Shown in pieces: positions 1-7,954 of a stretch of 14,277 bases of DNA. Numbering within the stretch: the stretch's first letter is position 1; every line of letters starts with the position of its first letter. The position numbers and the translations under genes were made by a program. The DNA comes from Candidatus Hodarchaeota archaeon (GTDB taxonomy: Archaea; Asgardarchaeota; Heimdallarchaeia; Hodarchaeales; Hodarchaeaceae), in contig JAEOSP010000127.1 in assembly GCA_016840305.1 (NCBI GenBank), forward strand, positions 1 to 14,277. Reading direction: 5' to 3'. The notes beneath the pieces were generated by a model that saw only the letters and a list, made by a program, of their open reading frames with translations, had not been told where the DNA came from and ran no database searches.

Positions 1-2
1 GT

Positions 3-173
3 TTAATTATGAATCCTGGTGGTATGTTTCCTTTAACTCTTGTAAGTTTAGTTCTAGGAGCAGTGACTTGTGCAGGAAAATTAAGCTTGTTAATAGAGTA
101 CACTGAAGAGGCTGTCGCTAGTAAGACGATGATTAAAATCAAAGAAAAAGCAATGGAATTATTACTCAATTAA
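3..173 (+). CDS. C-terminal end of a possible condensation/acyltransferase-like protein (5' end outside window)
   Basis: An open frame enters from the left edge and stops at TAA 171-173, giving about 56 residues. The tail has a hydrophobic stretch (FPLTLVSLVLGAVTCAG), then a GKLSLLIEY strand, then an amphipathic helix (IKIKEKAMELLLN). A strand of the form GKL-x-hydrophobic followed by a closing helix resembles the very C-terminus of condensation-domain or wax-ester-synthase-like acyltransferases. That resemblance is from memory and weak, because no catalytic motif lies in the window. The two other forward frames are closed by stops early. It could be any protein ending in a strand-helix pair. 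Confidence 0.45.
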   Translation, partial: LIMNPGGMFPLTLVSLVLGAVTCAGKLSLLIEYTEEAVASKTMIKIKEKAMELLLN

Positions 174-190
174 CGTTGTACTCACAATAC

Positions 191-199
191 TTTATATTA
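191..199 (+). promoter_or_regulatory. TATA-like box upstream of the zinc-ribbon gene
   Basis: The sequence TTTATATTA lies about 45-53 bases upstream of the TTG start at 244. This fits an archaeal TATA box giving a transcript start near 220 and a leader of roughly 20-25 bases. A GAGAGG ribosome site follows at 225-230. Inferred from sequence alone. Confidence 0.45.
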
Positions 200-243
200 T
201 ACTTTGATAGAACAAATCAGCATTGAGAGGATGATGAAGTTAA

Positions 244-519
244 TTGAATAGTAAAAAATCAGCTGGTCAGACGTGTCAAAGCTGCGGCCTTTCCTTAAAA
301 CATGATGATAAAGGTACAGAAGCAGATGGAACGTTAAATGACTACTATTGTTATGATTGTTACGAGAATGGTGAATTTATTGAGCCTGAAATTACACTTA
401 AGGAAATGATTGAGAAAACAGTGGCTTCGGCTTCAAAATCTCGTAACATGACACTAGAAGAAGCAAAAAAATATCTCGAATTCCTCCTTCCAACTCTAAA
501 ACGATGGCATAAATCCTAA
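244..519 (+). CDS. Small zinc-ribbon protein (putative zinc ribbon domain family)
   Basis: This 91-residue protein has two CxxC knuckles, Cys11-Cys14 (CQSCG) and Cys36-Cys39 (CYDCY). Between and after them are the conserved-looking GTEADG and NGEF stretches. This layout matches the small 'putative zinc ribbon' family (Zn_ribbon_2 type), whose molecular role is unknown; zinc binding is expected from the four Cys. The C-terminal half (about 50-91) is predicted helical and charged. The start must be TTG 244 or later, because TAA 241-243 closes the frame immediately upstream. A GAGAGG motif sits 13 bases upstream, a rather long spacing. It has its own TATA-like box and converges with the amidohydrolase gene, leaving 29 bases between the two stops. 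Confidence 0.8.
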   Translation: MNSKKSAGQTCQSCGLSLKHDDKGTEADGTLNDYYCYDCYENGEFIEPEITLKEMIEKTVASASKSRNMTLEEAKKYLEFLLPTLKRWHKS

Positions 520-548
520 TGTGACGAGATGAGTGGTTCATTTTCACC

Positions 549-1976
549 CTAAAGAAATCCCTTTTTATGAAATTCAACAAGTTTCGAATCTGCTTGAATC
601 CAATCATGTTCTGCATCCTCAAAGATCCTGCATGCTCTTTGGTTTGCTTCGCTTACGATTGCTTCTCTATCTATATCTTGGAATTCATTGTCTTTCATAA
701 TAACTTCACCGTTTATTAAAACATTATCAACTTCATTTCCCGTCATAGAGTATACAAGATTGGGTATGAAGTTGTAAAACGGTTTAAAAACTATTGGTGA
801 CATGTTAACCTTTTTAAGACTAATTGTTATAATATCTGCTTGTTTTCCTATCTCTAGGGTTCCTATTTTCCTATCAAGATCTAATATTTGACTACCCAAA
901 ATTGTACCAAGTTTTAATGCTTCCCATGCAGGTAGATTTGTTGGATCTTGTTTGATAACTTTCGATAATAGACTAATTATACGAAGTTCACGAATCATAT
1001 TATGGTGACCCGGTCCAGGTGCTTGATCAGTACCAATTCCAGCAATTCCTCCAAGGGAACGATAATGTGCGATCGGGGGTACTATTCCATCTATCATCGA
1101 TATAGAAGATGGGCAACCGACCATTCCTACTTCTTTTTCTACTAATAATTCTCGTTCTTGGGGGGTTGTATCGTGAATATGTGCAGCAATCAAATTTGAA
1201 TCCAATAAATCATGGCTATTGAGGACTTGAATTGTTGACATATCCTTCCCAAACCGTCCTTGTATTTGTAAGCGTTCTCTTCCTCCTTGAGCTACGTGCA
1301 TATGAATCTTAGATGATCTAGCATGACATTCTACCTGAATCTCTTTGAGCAATTCAATTGATATCATATCCAATGCTTGGGGACCAAACATCGAAGAGAC
1401 TAATGGTTTATTTTTGTAGGTATGAAATATCTTTTTTGCTCGCTTGAAGGCGTTATTACCTTTATCTCGATCAAATTCATATAAATCCGTTGATTTTAGT
1501 TTAGAGCGATCTCTGCTAACTTCATTTATAGTTTCTATTGCGACTACACGAACTCCCCACGGTACATATACGCTATCAACAATATCTTTCACGTTATTCG
1601 TATATTCTGCAAAGGTTGTTGTACCACTACTTAATCCTTCTAACACCCCTAATTTGGAACCAGCAATAAAGTCATTCTTATTCATATGTTTTACGAAGGG
1701 GCCAATACTTTTATTCATCCACTCAATTTCGGGTACATCTTGGGCAGCTCCACGAAGAAGAGTCATCCCTGAATGGATATGGGAGTTAATAAATCCAGGC
1801 ATTGTAATATGGTTGGTTCCATCAATTATTTGATCTGCGTTTTTGTGATTGATACTATCAGTTTTTCCTAAATACTTTATAAAACCATCTTCAATCCCTA
1901 TTGTAGCATTCAGGATAATTCCTAACCCTTCTCCCGCCATAGTAATTAGTGTAGTGTTATAAATCGCAATATCCAT
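549..1976 (-). CDS. Amidohydrolase superfamily metal-dependent deaminase/chlorohydrolase-like protein
   Basis: This 475-residue protein has the full length of the ATZ/TRZ-SAH/MTA deaminase group of cytosolic amidohydrolases, which hydrolyse amino or chloro groups on heterocycles. Visible features are an N-terminal beta-sandwich segment (1-55), the metal pair HxH (His66, His68) in PGFINSHIHSG, then RGAAQD and SGTTTFAEY. His227 (HVAQ), His266 (AAHIHD) and Asp317 (GIGTDQAPG) follow, with a C-terminal sandwich return that includes GTLEIGKQADI. The glutamate usually three residues after the third metal His (HxxE) is Gln230 here, and the Asp317 loop carries GPGHHN instead of the common SNN type. 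I recall similar HVAQ...SDQAPG proteins as a subgroup, so this is probably a lineage with a different substrate rather than a dead enzyme. The substrate is unknown. The ATG start lacks a clear ribosome site, and the gene lies 50 bases after the FAD-oxidase remnant on the same strand. Confidence 0.85.
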   Translation of the reverse strand: MDIAIYNTTLITMAGEGLGIILNATIGIEDGFIKYLGKTDSINHKNADQIIDGTNHITMPGFINSHIHSGMTLLRGAAQDVPEIEWMNKSIGPFVKHMNKNDFIAGSKLGVLEGLSSGTTTFAEYTNNVKDIVDSVYVPWGVRVVAIETINEVSRDRSKLKSTDLYEFDRDKGNNAFKRAKKIFHTYKNKPLVSSMFGPQALDMISIELLKEIQVECHARSSKIHMHVAQGGRERLQIQGRFGKDMSTIQVLNSHDLLDSNLIAAHIHDTTPQERELLVEKEVGMVGCPSSISMIDGIVPPIAHYRSLGGIAGIGTDQAPGPGHHNMIRELRIISLLSKVIKQDPTNLPAWEALKLGTILGSQILDLDRKIGTLEIGKQADIITISLKKVNMSPIVFKPFYNFIPNLVYSMTGNEVDNVLINGEVIMKDNEFQDIDREAIVSEANQRACRIFEDAEHDWIQADSKLVEFHKKGFL

Positions 1977-2026
1977 GGGATTTGTTTATTCTTGCTTATC
2001 TTGATATTCTTTTTTGAACTGTAAAA

Positions 2027-2755
2027 TCAATCTTCCTGTACTTCTCTCTCAACCTCTGCATAAAAGAATGGATCTGAGGCTGTATTTGGATCAAGAGCTG
2101 ATTTAATACGCTCCATCCAAATTTGGTAGTCACCACAGGCAGGGACAAATTTTTGATTCGCTTCAACACCAAATGCTGCAATAGGAACTCCCATAGCATC
2201 ATTGATAGTATCTTTGATACCTGTTTCCACCAACTCTCGCGCTGCCATTGCAGATTTAGGATTAGTTGGGTCGTACAATATGATCCCTTCAAGGTAACCC
2301 AAGTGGCCACTCTCAAATGTACCTCCTGAACCTAAGTCACCACCGTCATCGAGAATCAACTCCTGTTTAATGTAAGGTTGTTTAATTTTTGCCACATACT
2401 CCGCTTGTGTGTGCGCGAGATCCCAAGTGTCAAATGCACCAAGCATAGTTGCCATCCCAGATGATGGGCGAAATGCTGCTTGAGTATTGCTAGTGTTTCG
2501 AAACAGTAACCAAAAGAGGGTCGATTGTTTGTCTCGTTTGGTTTTCTGCCAAAGTGGTAGATACTTAATCCAATGTTGTAAAAAAGGAAATAGTCGGAGA
2601 GGAAAGAGTGGGTCGGGAATGGGTTTAGTTAACCATCCACCTAGTTTTAAAAACCACGGACGAAGTGGTAGGTTCATCGGAACGATAACTCCGCGTGTTT
2701 CACGTAAGATTTGTTTTAATGCTTTCATCTTCCAGGCAAATTCGGCGTCATTGTT
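2027..2755 (-). pseudogene. FAD-linked oxidase, C-terminal remnant lacking the FAD-binding half
   Basis: The frame is open from 2875 to TGA 2027-2029, but only the part from about 2755 onward looks like genuine protein. It resembles the C-terminal half of VAO/GlcD-type FAD-linked oxidases: an aromatic-rich middle, a GHLGYLEGIILYDP segment, and the family-like ending MERIKSALDPNTASDPF. The N-terminal FAD-binding PCMH domain (normally about 200 residues) is missing. The first 40 or so residues of the open frame are simply the antisense of a metallo-beta-lactamase-fold gene. The first Met inside the genuine part is ATG 2726-2728. Without the flavin-binding half, enzymatic function is unlikely. 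A short expressed fragment remains possible because no internal stop has accumulated, so the truncation may be recent. Confidence 0.65.
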
Positions 2756-3031
2756 GAAATAGGCGGAACCAGGATTTATCATGCTGGGGATAGCTGCCAC
2801 ATTCCTGAAATGGAACAGATCAATTGCGATATTTTCTTGGCACCCGTTGGGGGTATAGCGGTTATAACCCCTCAAGAGGCAGCTGAAGCAGTAGAATCTC
2901 TTAAGAAAACTTCAAATTTGAAGTATGCAATTCCAATGCACTATCCTTATTATCTTGCATCCTCTCCTTATGTAGCTTCAGCGGAATTTGAAGCGAAAGC
3001 TAACTGCACCGTAGTGATTTTAAAGCCCTAA
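2744..3031 (+). pseudogene. Metallo-beta-lactamase-fold (UlaG-like) hydrolase, C-terminal remnant
   Basis: The + frame is open from 2720 to TAA 3029-3031. From about 2744 it reads as the C-terminal half of an MBL-fold hydrolase of the UlaG/YycJ-like kind: VEIGGTRIYHAGDS (with the metal-binding HAGDS), FLAPVGG, ITPQEAAEAVESL and IPMHYPYYL. The last contains the final metal His. The N-terminal half with the HxHxDH motif is absent; stop codons (TAA 2717-2719) and the antisense FAD-oxidase sequence lie there instead. ATG 2810 gives only 73 residues, starting after HAGDS. With only part of the metal site left, it should be inactive. It is the head-to-head partner of the FAD-oxidase remnant. Confidence 0.65.
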
Positions 3032-3194
3032 TATTGGAGATTACTATCGTCTGGTAGGAAATTGTTGGCTAAATTAACGAGACCAAACTGGTCGAATGCT
3101 GGTTCGTTGGGACAAAAGGAGTAAAAGAAGACCCCCCTTTTCTACAAGATTTATCTAATAAAACAAGATTTACAAAAGATTAGAAGCTACTTGG
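3032..3194. other. Convergent spacer with short direct and inverted repeats
   Basis: These 163 bases separate the MBL remnant (+) from the end of hdrA (-). I see no gene. The 10-base repeat ACAAGATTTA occurs at 3144-3153 and 3163-3172 (period 19). On the minus strand the region is rich in T runs, which would suit termination of the hdrA transcript. An inverted repeat (AAGCTAC 3184-3190 / GTAGCTT 3202-3208) followed by five T spans the hdrA stop and could stop transcription on the + strand. Confidence 0.35.
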
Positions 3195-5609
3195 TTAAAC
3201 CGTAGCTTTTTCTTTTGCATGTCCCTCTTCGTGATTTTTTCGAGCAATACCACTCATTTTAGTGACAACTTCAGCAAACTTCTTTCCTTCAGCTGCAGAC
3301 ATCCATTCAATGATAAATCGATCATCTGAAATACCCTGTTTTTTCATCCAACGTCGTATCTTCTTCTCACGTTTAATCGCGAAATCGTTTCCAGAGATGT
3401 AATGACAGTCTTGTGGGTGGCAGCCAGTTAACATAACTGCACCAGCACCAAGGTCAAATGCTCGCTTGATGAAATCAGTATCTATTCTCCCTGAACACAT
3501 CACACGAACCACTCGTGAATTTGTTGGATATTGGATTCTGCTGGTGCCTGCTAGATCTGCTCCACCATAGCTACACCAGTTACAAGCGAATATCATCACT
3601 TTTTCAGATGCATTATCCCTCAAAGCAATGTCTACTTGTCGTAAGATCATGGCATCTGTAAAATTGGTCATCTCAATGGCATCTTGAGGACAATCTGCAG
3701 CACAGGTTCCACATCCCTTACATAATACAGGGTTTACATGTGCAGGGGTCTTTTTTACCTTATCTACTGTAATTGCGAGATATGGACATCGAGTAGCGCA
3801 AATTCCGCAAGAATTACACAACGCTGTATCAACTAATGCGAATAAGGGTTCTACTGAAAATTCTCCTTTTGATAAAAGTCTAGTGACACGTCCAGCAGCC
3901 GCGCTTGCTTGAGTTACTGCTTCACGAATATCTTTAGGAGATTCAGCTCCTCCTGCAATGAATATACCATCAGAAGGAGTATCAACAGGTCGTAATTTCG
4001 GATGAGATTCGATATAGAAACCGTCAGGATCACGAGCAACTGGGAAAGCAATTCCCTCTTTTAACCCCTCCGCCCCGATAGAGAGAACTACCATATCGAA
4101 CTCTCGGTTTATTAATTCTCCTGTTTGAGTATTTTCTACAGAAACAATTAAATTATTAGTATCAGTGATTTCCTCAATTTGAGATGGTCTTCCTTTAATG
4201 AATTTTACCCCTTCACGTCGAGATCGGAGATAGAGATCTTCAAAACCCTTACCGAAAGCTCTAATATCTATATAATAAACAAATATTTCTACGTCTGACC
4301 AATGCTCTTTAATTAATAATGTATCTTTAATAGTTTCCATACAGCAGAAATTAGAACAATACGGATTATGACGTTGGTCTCTAGATCCAACGCAATTAAT
4401 AAATGCGATACGTTTTGGTTTTTTTAGATCGCTAGGTCGTACAAGTTCACCTTCAGTTGGACCTGCAGCATTGATTAATCTTTCAAATTCAAAAGTAGTT
4501 ACAACGTTGGGATAATCACCCCATCCATATTCAGGAATTTTTGAGGCATCAAATAACTCAAAACCTACTGATACGATAATAGTGCCAACTTTGATACGCG
4601 TTTCTTGCTCCATATCTTCGTAATTGATTGCTTCCTTCTCGCAAGTACTAATACATTTTCCACATGTTAAAACATCTAAACCAAGACAATGATCCGTATC
4701 AATTAAGTACGCAGCTGGAACAGCTTGAGGATAAGGTATATAGATTGCTTTTCTCCAACCTAAATTACCAGAATATTCATCAATAACGTTTACAGGACAA
4801 ATATCCACACAATCATTACAAGCTGTACATAAATCCTCATCAACATAACGGGCTTTCTTTTTAATGGTTATTTCGAAATTACCAACGTAACCAGAGATCT
4901 TTGTTACCTCTGCACTAGCAATTAAATCGATATTTTCATGATTACCTACATCAGCCATCTTTGGTCCTAAAATACAAATAGAACAGTCCATTGTTGGGAA
5001 AGTTTTGTCAATTAAGGCCATTTTGCCACCTATAGTAGGACTTTTTTCAACCAGAGTAACTTGGTAATCATCTGCCAAGTCCAAAGCTGCTTGGATACCA
5101 GCAACGCCCCCTCCAATGATTAATACCCTTTGTTCGACAGGAACAACAATTTCGTCAACAGGTTGTAACATTTCCGCTTTAGCTACAGCCATTTCAGTTA
5201 GCTCTCGAGCTTTAATCGTTGCTTCTTCCTTTTCATGTAGATGAACCCAGCTACATTGCTCACGAATGTTTGCTACTTCAACAACCTCAGGGTTCATACC
5301 TACTCGCTTCAGTAGTTTCTTCCAAGTTGGTCCGTGCAATCGGGGTGAACAAGCGGAAATTACGATTTTCTCTAACCCTTGTTCCTTGATAGCTGTTTCG
5401 ATTTCAACTTGTCCAGGATCTGAACAAGTATAGGTATTCATTTGGACAAGTTTAACGTTAGGTAACTTTTCGATTTCTTTAGCTACTTCTTCGACATCTA
5501 CACTCCCAGCTATATTCTTCCCACATGAACATAGAAACACACCTACTTTTGCATCTACTTTTGCATCGTCTGCGGATTCTGTTTTGACTTTGTCTACGCT
5601 TTCTGTCAT
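3195..5609 (-). CDS. hdrA: HdrA-MvhD fusion (electron-transfer flavoprotein) in the 2-oxoacid oxidoreductase operon
   Basis: This 804-residue cytosolic iron-sulfur flavoprotein has the HdrA layout. The N-terminal cluster domain has Cys27, Cys29, Cys62 and Cys87. An FAD-binding thioredoxin-reductase-like domain follows (GGGVAG 166-171), then the HdrA loop FPTMDCSIC with Cys209/Cys212. A first ferredoxin pair includes CTACNDCVDICP (261-272) and CLGLDVLTCGKCISTC (from about 308). CVGSRDQR and CSNFCC come next, and a C-terminal ferredoxin pair (about 598-645). Residues about 671-785 form an MvhD/FlpD [2Fe-2S] domain (CNWCSYGG, CSGR, GCHPQDCH). In known complexes HdrA carries the bifurcating FAD and MvhD links it to hydrogenase or formate dehydrogenase. 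Here the gene sits 22 bases after korB with no hdrBC of its own, suggesting electron exchange with KOR; that is inference. The first 21 residues are an extension containing DAKVDAKV, from an exact 12-base tandem duplication. Confidence 0.9.
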   Translation of the reverse strand: MTESVDKVKTESADDAKVDAKVGVFLCSCGKNIAGSVDVEEVAKEIEKLPNVKLVQMNTYTCSDPGQVEIETAIKEQGLEKIVISACSPRLHGPTWKKLLKRVGMNPEVVEVANIREQCSWVHLHEKEEATIKARELTEMAVAKAEMLQPVDEIVVPVEQRVLIIGGGVAGIQAALDLADDYQVTLVEKSPTIGGKMALIDKTFPTMDCSICILGPKMADVGNHENIDLIASAEVTKISGYVGNFEITIKKKARYVDEDLCTACNDCVDICPVNVIDEYSGNLGWRKAIYIPYPQAVPAAYLIDTDHCLGLDVLTCGKCISTCEKEAINYEDMEQETRIKVGTIIVSVGFELFDASKIPEYGWGDYPNVVTTFEFERLINAAGPTEGELVRPSDLKKPKRIAFINCVGSRDQRHNPYCSNFCCMETIKDTLLIKEHWSDVEIFVYYIDIRAFGKGFEDLYLRSRREGVKFIKGRPSQIEEITDTNNLIVSVENTQTGELINREFDMVVLSIGAEGLKEGIAFPVARDPDGFYIESHPKLRPVDTPSDGIFIAGGAESPKDIREAVTQASAAAGRVTRLLSKGEFSVEPLFALVDTALCNSCGICATRCPYLAITVDKVKKTPAHVNPVLCKGCGTCAADCPQDAIEMTNFTDAMILRQVDIALRDNASEKVMIFACNWCSYGGADLAGTSRIQYPTNSRVVRVMCSGRIDTDFIKRAFDLGAGAVMLTGCHPQDCHYISGNDFAIKREKKIRRWMKKQGISDDRFIIEWMSAAEGKKFAEVVTKMSGIARKNHEEGHAKEKATV

Positions 5610-5631
5610 TGTATCACTAACCTTTCCTTTC

Positions 5632-6504
5632 TCACCGTTTCTTTATTTGTGCTTTCTCTCGAAGCCGTTGAAGTTTCTGTGTGAATCCTTCCCTAGGAGC
5701 ATTAACAAATTCTCCACAAATTATTTGTTGTTTCTCATGTGAATACACTGCTTCATGAGGTGGACAATTTGTTTTAATTACAACCTGTTTTTTGAGCCAT
5801 TCGAGCATCTCTACCGCATCCCCAATTTTGTTCTTTCTACCATATTGCGTAAAACATGGAGCGAGAACTTCTATAAAGCTAAAACCAGGGTTATCCATAG
5901 CAGCAAATATACTCTTTTTTAATCGAAGTACATCCATACCAGGCCATCGGGCAACGTATGAAGCGCCAGCAGCTGCTGCTAAAGAAACTAAATTAAAAGG
6001 AGGTTCAATATTTCCATATGGAGACGTGCTAGTAAAATCACCAATAGATGTGGTAGGCGCCAACTGCCCCCCAGTCATTCCGTATATGCCGTTGTTATTA
6101 CATAACACATTGATTTCTACATTACGTCGACATGCATGAATAAAGTGGTTACCTCCTATTGCAAAAAGATCACCGTCACCTGAAAGAACGAATACCTCAA
6201 GATCAGGATTAGCTAGTTTTAAACCAGTAGCAAAAGGAATTGCACGGCCATGAGTTGCATGAAATGCTGGTGCTTTGAAGCATCCACTAGAGCGTCCAGT
6301 ACACCCAATCCCTGAAACTATTGCATATTCTTTCGATGTTAGCCCTCTTTCTACAAGACAGCTTGTTATTGCTGTGATGGCAGTCCCAATTAAACATCCA
6401 GGACAAAAAATAAATCTGTCTAAGTTCAAGCGCCCATGTAAAGGATGATCTTGAGGATAATCATTAGAAATATCTGAAGTCAGTGAATTATTTGATGTGG
6501 TCAT
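5632..6504 (-). CDS. korB: 2-oxoacid:ferredoxin oxidoreductase, beta (TPP-binding) subunit
   Basis: This 290-residue catalytic subunit holds thiamine diphosphate and one [4Fe-4S] cluster in the enzyme that oxidatively decarboxylates a 2-oxoacid (typically 2-oxoglutarate) to acyl-CoA and reduces ferredoxin; the reaction is reversible. The TPP/Mg motif is GDGD at 109-112, with IGGNHFIHACRRN after it and IYGMTGGQ at 140-147. The expected cluster ligands Cys34 and Cys37 (CPGC), Cys68 (GCTGR) and Cys217 are all present, so the enzyme should be active. The KorB type is indicated by the HFIHACRRN and QLAPTT patterns. The ATG overlaps the korA stop (ATGA, 6501-6504), and a GGTG ribosome site lies 8 bases upstream. 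PorB- or VorA-type specificity is less likely but cannot be excluded by eye. Confidence 0.93.
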   Translation of the reverse strand: MTTSNNSLTSDISNDYPQDHPLHGRLNLDRFIFCPGCLIGTAITAITSCLVERGLTSKEYAIVSGIGCTGRSSGCFKAPAFHATHGRAIPFATGLKLANPDLEVFVLSGDGDLFAIGGNHFIHACRRNVEINVLCNNNGIYGMTGGQLAPTTSIGDFTSTSPYGNIEPPFNLVSLAAAAGASYVARWPGMDVLRLKKSIFAAMDNPGFSFIEVLAPCFTQYGRKNKIGDAVEMLEWLKKQVVIKTNCPPHEAVYSHEKQQIICGEFVNAPREGFTQKLQRLREKAQIKKR

Positions 6505-7667
6505 TTTTTTAGCACCTTCATTACTTTTTCGTATATAAAACCAGGACTAAACGGTATGGTAGTCGGTATTGAAATACCTGATACCTCAAAACCAAGATGT
6601 CTGAACCGTTCAACTTCACGGATTATTTGGCCATAATTCATTTCACTAACAATAACTTTCTTTATTCCTGCTTTTCCTAATTTTTCCATTAGTTCATCAG
6701 GGAACGGCCATAGTGTTTTCAAGCGAACATAACCTATTTTGTAACCTTCTTTCCGAATACGATCAACAGTTTCTGGAGTTCCTCTTGAATTGATACCATA
6801 TGAAATAATAATCGTTTCTGCATCTTCTACATAATGTTCTTCCCAATCATTAATTTCAGGACGAGCGTTTCGTATTTTATCACACAATCTTGTAATCAGT
6901 GATACTGCTCCTTCTGGAGTCATGTCAGGACTTCCAGTAACATCATGAGTAAGTCCAGTAACATAAAAATTATAGTCCGTACCAGCTGTTGCCATTCCTG
7001 GAACCAAATCATCATCAATGATTTCAAATGGTTGATACTGATCTGGTGGAACTTGAGGTGATTTTCTATCTATTATCTCAAAGTTTGAATGATATTGAAC
7101 TGGTTCCATCATCTGGCCTACTATTCCATCTGTTGCAACAATTACAGGAGTACGGTACTTTTCAGCTAAATTGAAGGCACGAATAGTAAAATCGTAACAT
7201 TCCTGAACTGATCCTGGAGCAAGAACTATCATTTCATAATCACCGTGAGAAAGATAGCGGGTTTGCATCACATCTGACTGAGCGGCTTTCGTTGGTTGTC
7301 CAGTGCTTGGTCCCCCTCTCATGACTGTCACTATAACCATTGGAGCTTCTAACATGAATCCTAACCCCACAGTTTCTGCCATCAAAGAAAGTCCTGGACC
7401 TGAAGTTGCAGTCATTGCTTTCACTCCTGCATATGAAGCCCCTACAACAGCAACAATTGAGGCCAATTCATCCTCCATTTGGATAAATGTTCCATCGACT
7501 TGAGGAAGACGTCTTGACATATAAGCAGCAATTTCTGATGAAGGTGTTATTGGATATCCTCCAAAAAATCTGCAACCTACAGCAATTGCTCCTTCTGCAG
7601 CAGCATAATTTCCTGTAGTAAGAATTTTTTTTGATTGAACAGCTGCTTTCTTACTTTTCGAACTCAT
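6501..7667 (-). CDS. korA: 2-oxoacid:ferredoxin oxidoreductase, alpha subunit
   Basis: This 388-residue subunit is the core alpha chain of the 2-oxoacid:ferredoxin oxidoreductase. The pyrimidine-binding domain shows GGYPITPSSEI (36-46), IQMEDELAS (62-70), TSGPGLSLM (88-96) and the RGGPSTGQPT loop (117-126), which is typical of KorA/VorB proteins. The C-terminal part carries the transketolase-like domain II (IISYG, YVRLKTLWPFP). Residues 1-14 are a short basic extension. AGGAGGT at 7674-7680 lies 6 bases before the ATG, one of the strongest ribosome sites in the window. It overlaps korD upstream and korB downstream by 4 bases each, which implies translational coupling and equal amounts of the subunits. 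Substrate is most likely 2-oxoglutarate, with branched-chain 2-oxoacids as the alternative. Confidence 0.93.
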   Translation of the reverse strand: MSSKSKKAAVQSKKILTTGNYAAAEGAIAVGCRFFGGYPITPSSEIAAYMSRRLPQVDGTFIQMEDELASIVAVVGASYAGVKAMTATSGPGLSLMAETVGLGFMLEAPMVIVTVMRGGPSTGQPTKAAQSDVMQTRYLSHGDYEMIVLAPGSVQECYDFTIRAFNLAEKYRTPVIVATDGIVGQMMEPVQYHSNFEIIDRKSPQVPPDQYQPFEIIDDDLVPGMATAGTDYNFYVTGLTHDVTGSPDMTPEGAVSLITRLCDKIRNARPEINDWEEHYVEDAETIIISYGINSRGTPETVDRIRKEGYKIGYVRLKTLWPFPDELMEKLGKAGIKKVIVSEMNYGQIIREVERFRHLGFEVSGISIPTTIPFSPGFIYEKVMKVLKK

Positions 7668-7954
7668 TCTGTGACCTCCTCCGGTAAATCTTTTTCAATT
7701 ACATAAATAGAAACACTCGGACAAATACGCTCACACATTTTACATCCTGCACAAGCATCTATATCGGTAATAACTACGTAATTTAGCATACGGCTGTTAA
7801 ATAATTCCAGATCAACAGCTAAGACATCAGTTGGACAGAAGTTAACACATAACTCACACCCATCACACTGTTCGGTTACGACTTGTATTTCGTACTCTTT
7901 AGCGGCACGTGGTGGTTTTAATATCGGTGTACGGCTTGTCTTCAACAATTTCAT
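7664..7954 (-). CDS. korD: 2-oxoacid:ferredoxin oxidoreductase, delta (ferredoxin-like) subunit
   Basis: This 96-residue protein carries two [4Fe-4S] motifs: CDGCELCVNFCP (Cys30, 33, 36, 40) and CAGCKMCERICP (Cys68, 71, 74, 78). They are separated by a longer than usual linker, as in KorD/OorD subunits. It passes electrons from the KOR catalytic cluster to free ferredoxin, or possibly to the HdrA encoded downstream. It is the first gene of korD-korA-korB-hdrA and overlaps korA by ATGA. The start is uncertain: AGAGGT at 7955-7960 directly abuts the ATG with no spacing, whereas TTG codons 3 and 4 lie 6 and 9 bases from it, so translation may start there and give a 93-94 residue product. Confidence 0.9.
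   Translation of the reverse strand: MKLLKTSRTPILKPPRAAKEYEIQVVTEQCDGCELCVNFCPTDVLAVDLELFNSRMLNYVVITDIDACAGCKMCERICPSVSIYVIEKDLPEEVTE

Noticed and set aside
1444..1833. Plus-strand open frame of 129 codons inside the amidohydrolase
   Set aside because: It lies fully antisense to a gene with all its active-site motifs and shows no family features itself.
2756..2875. N-terminal extension of the FAD-oxidase frame (about 40 residues)
   Set aside because: It is the exact antisense of the conserved MBL region (HAGDS, PVGG); no oxidase-like sequence is in it, so it is an accident of the open frame.
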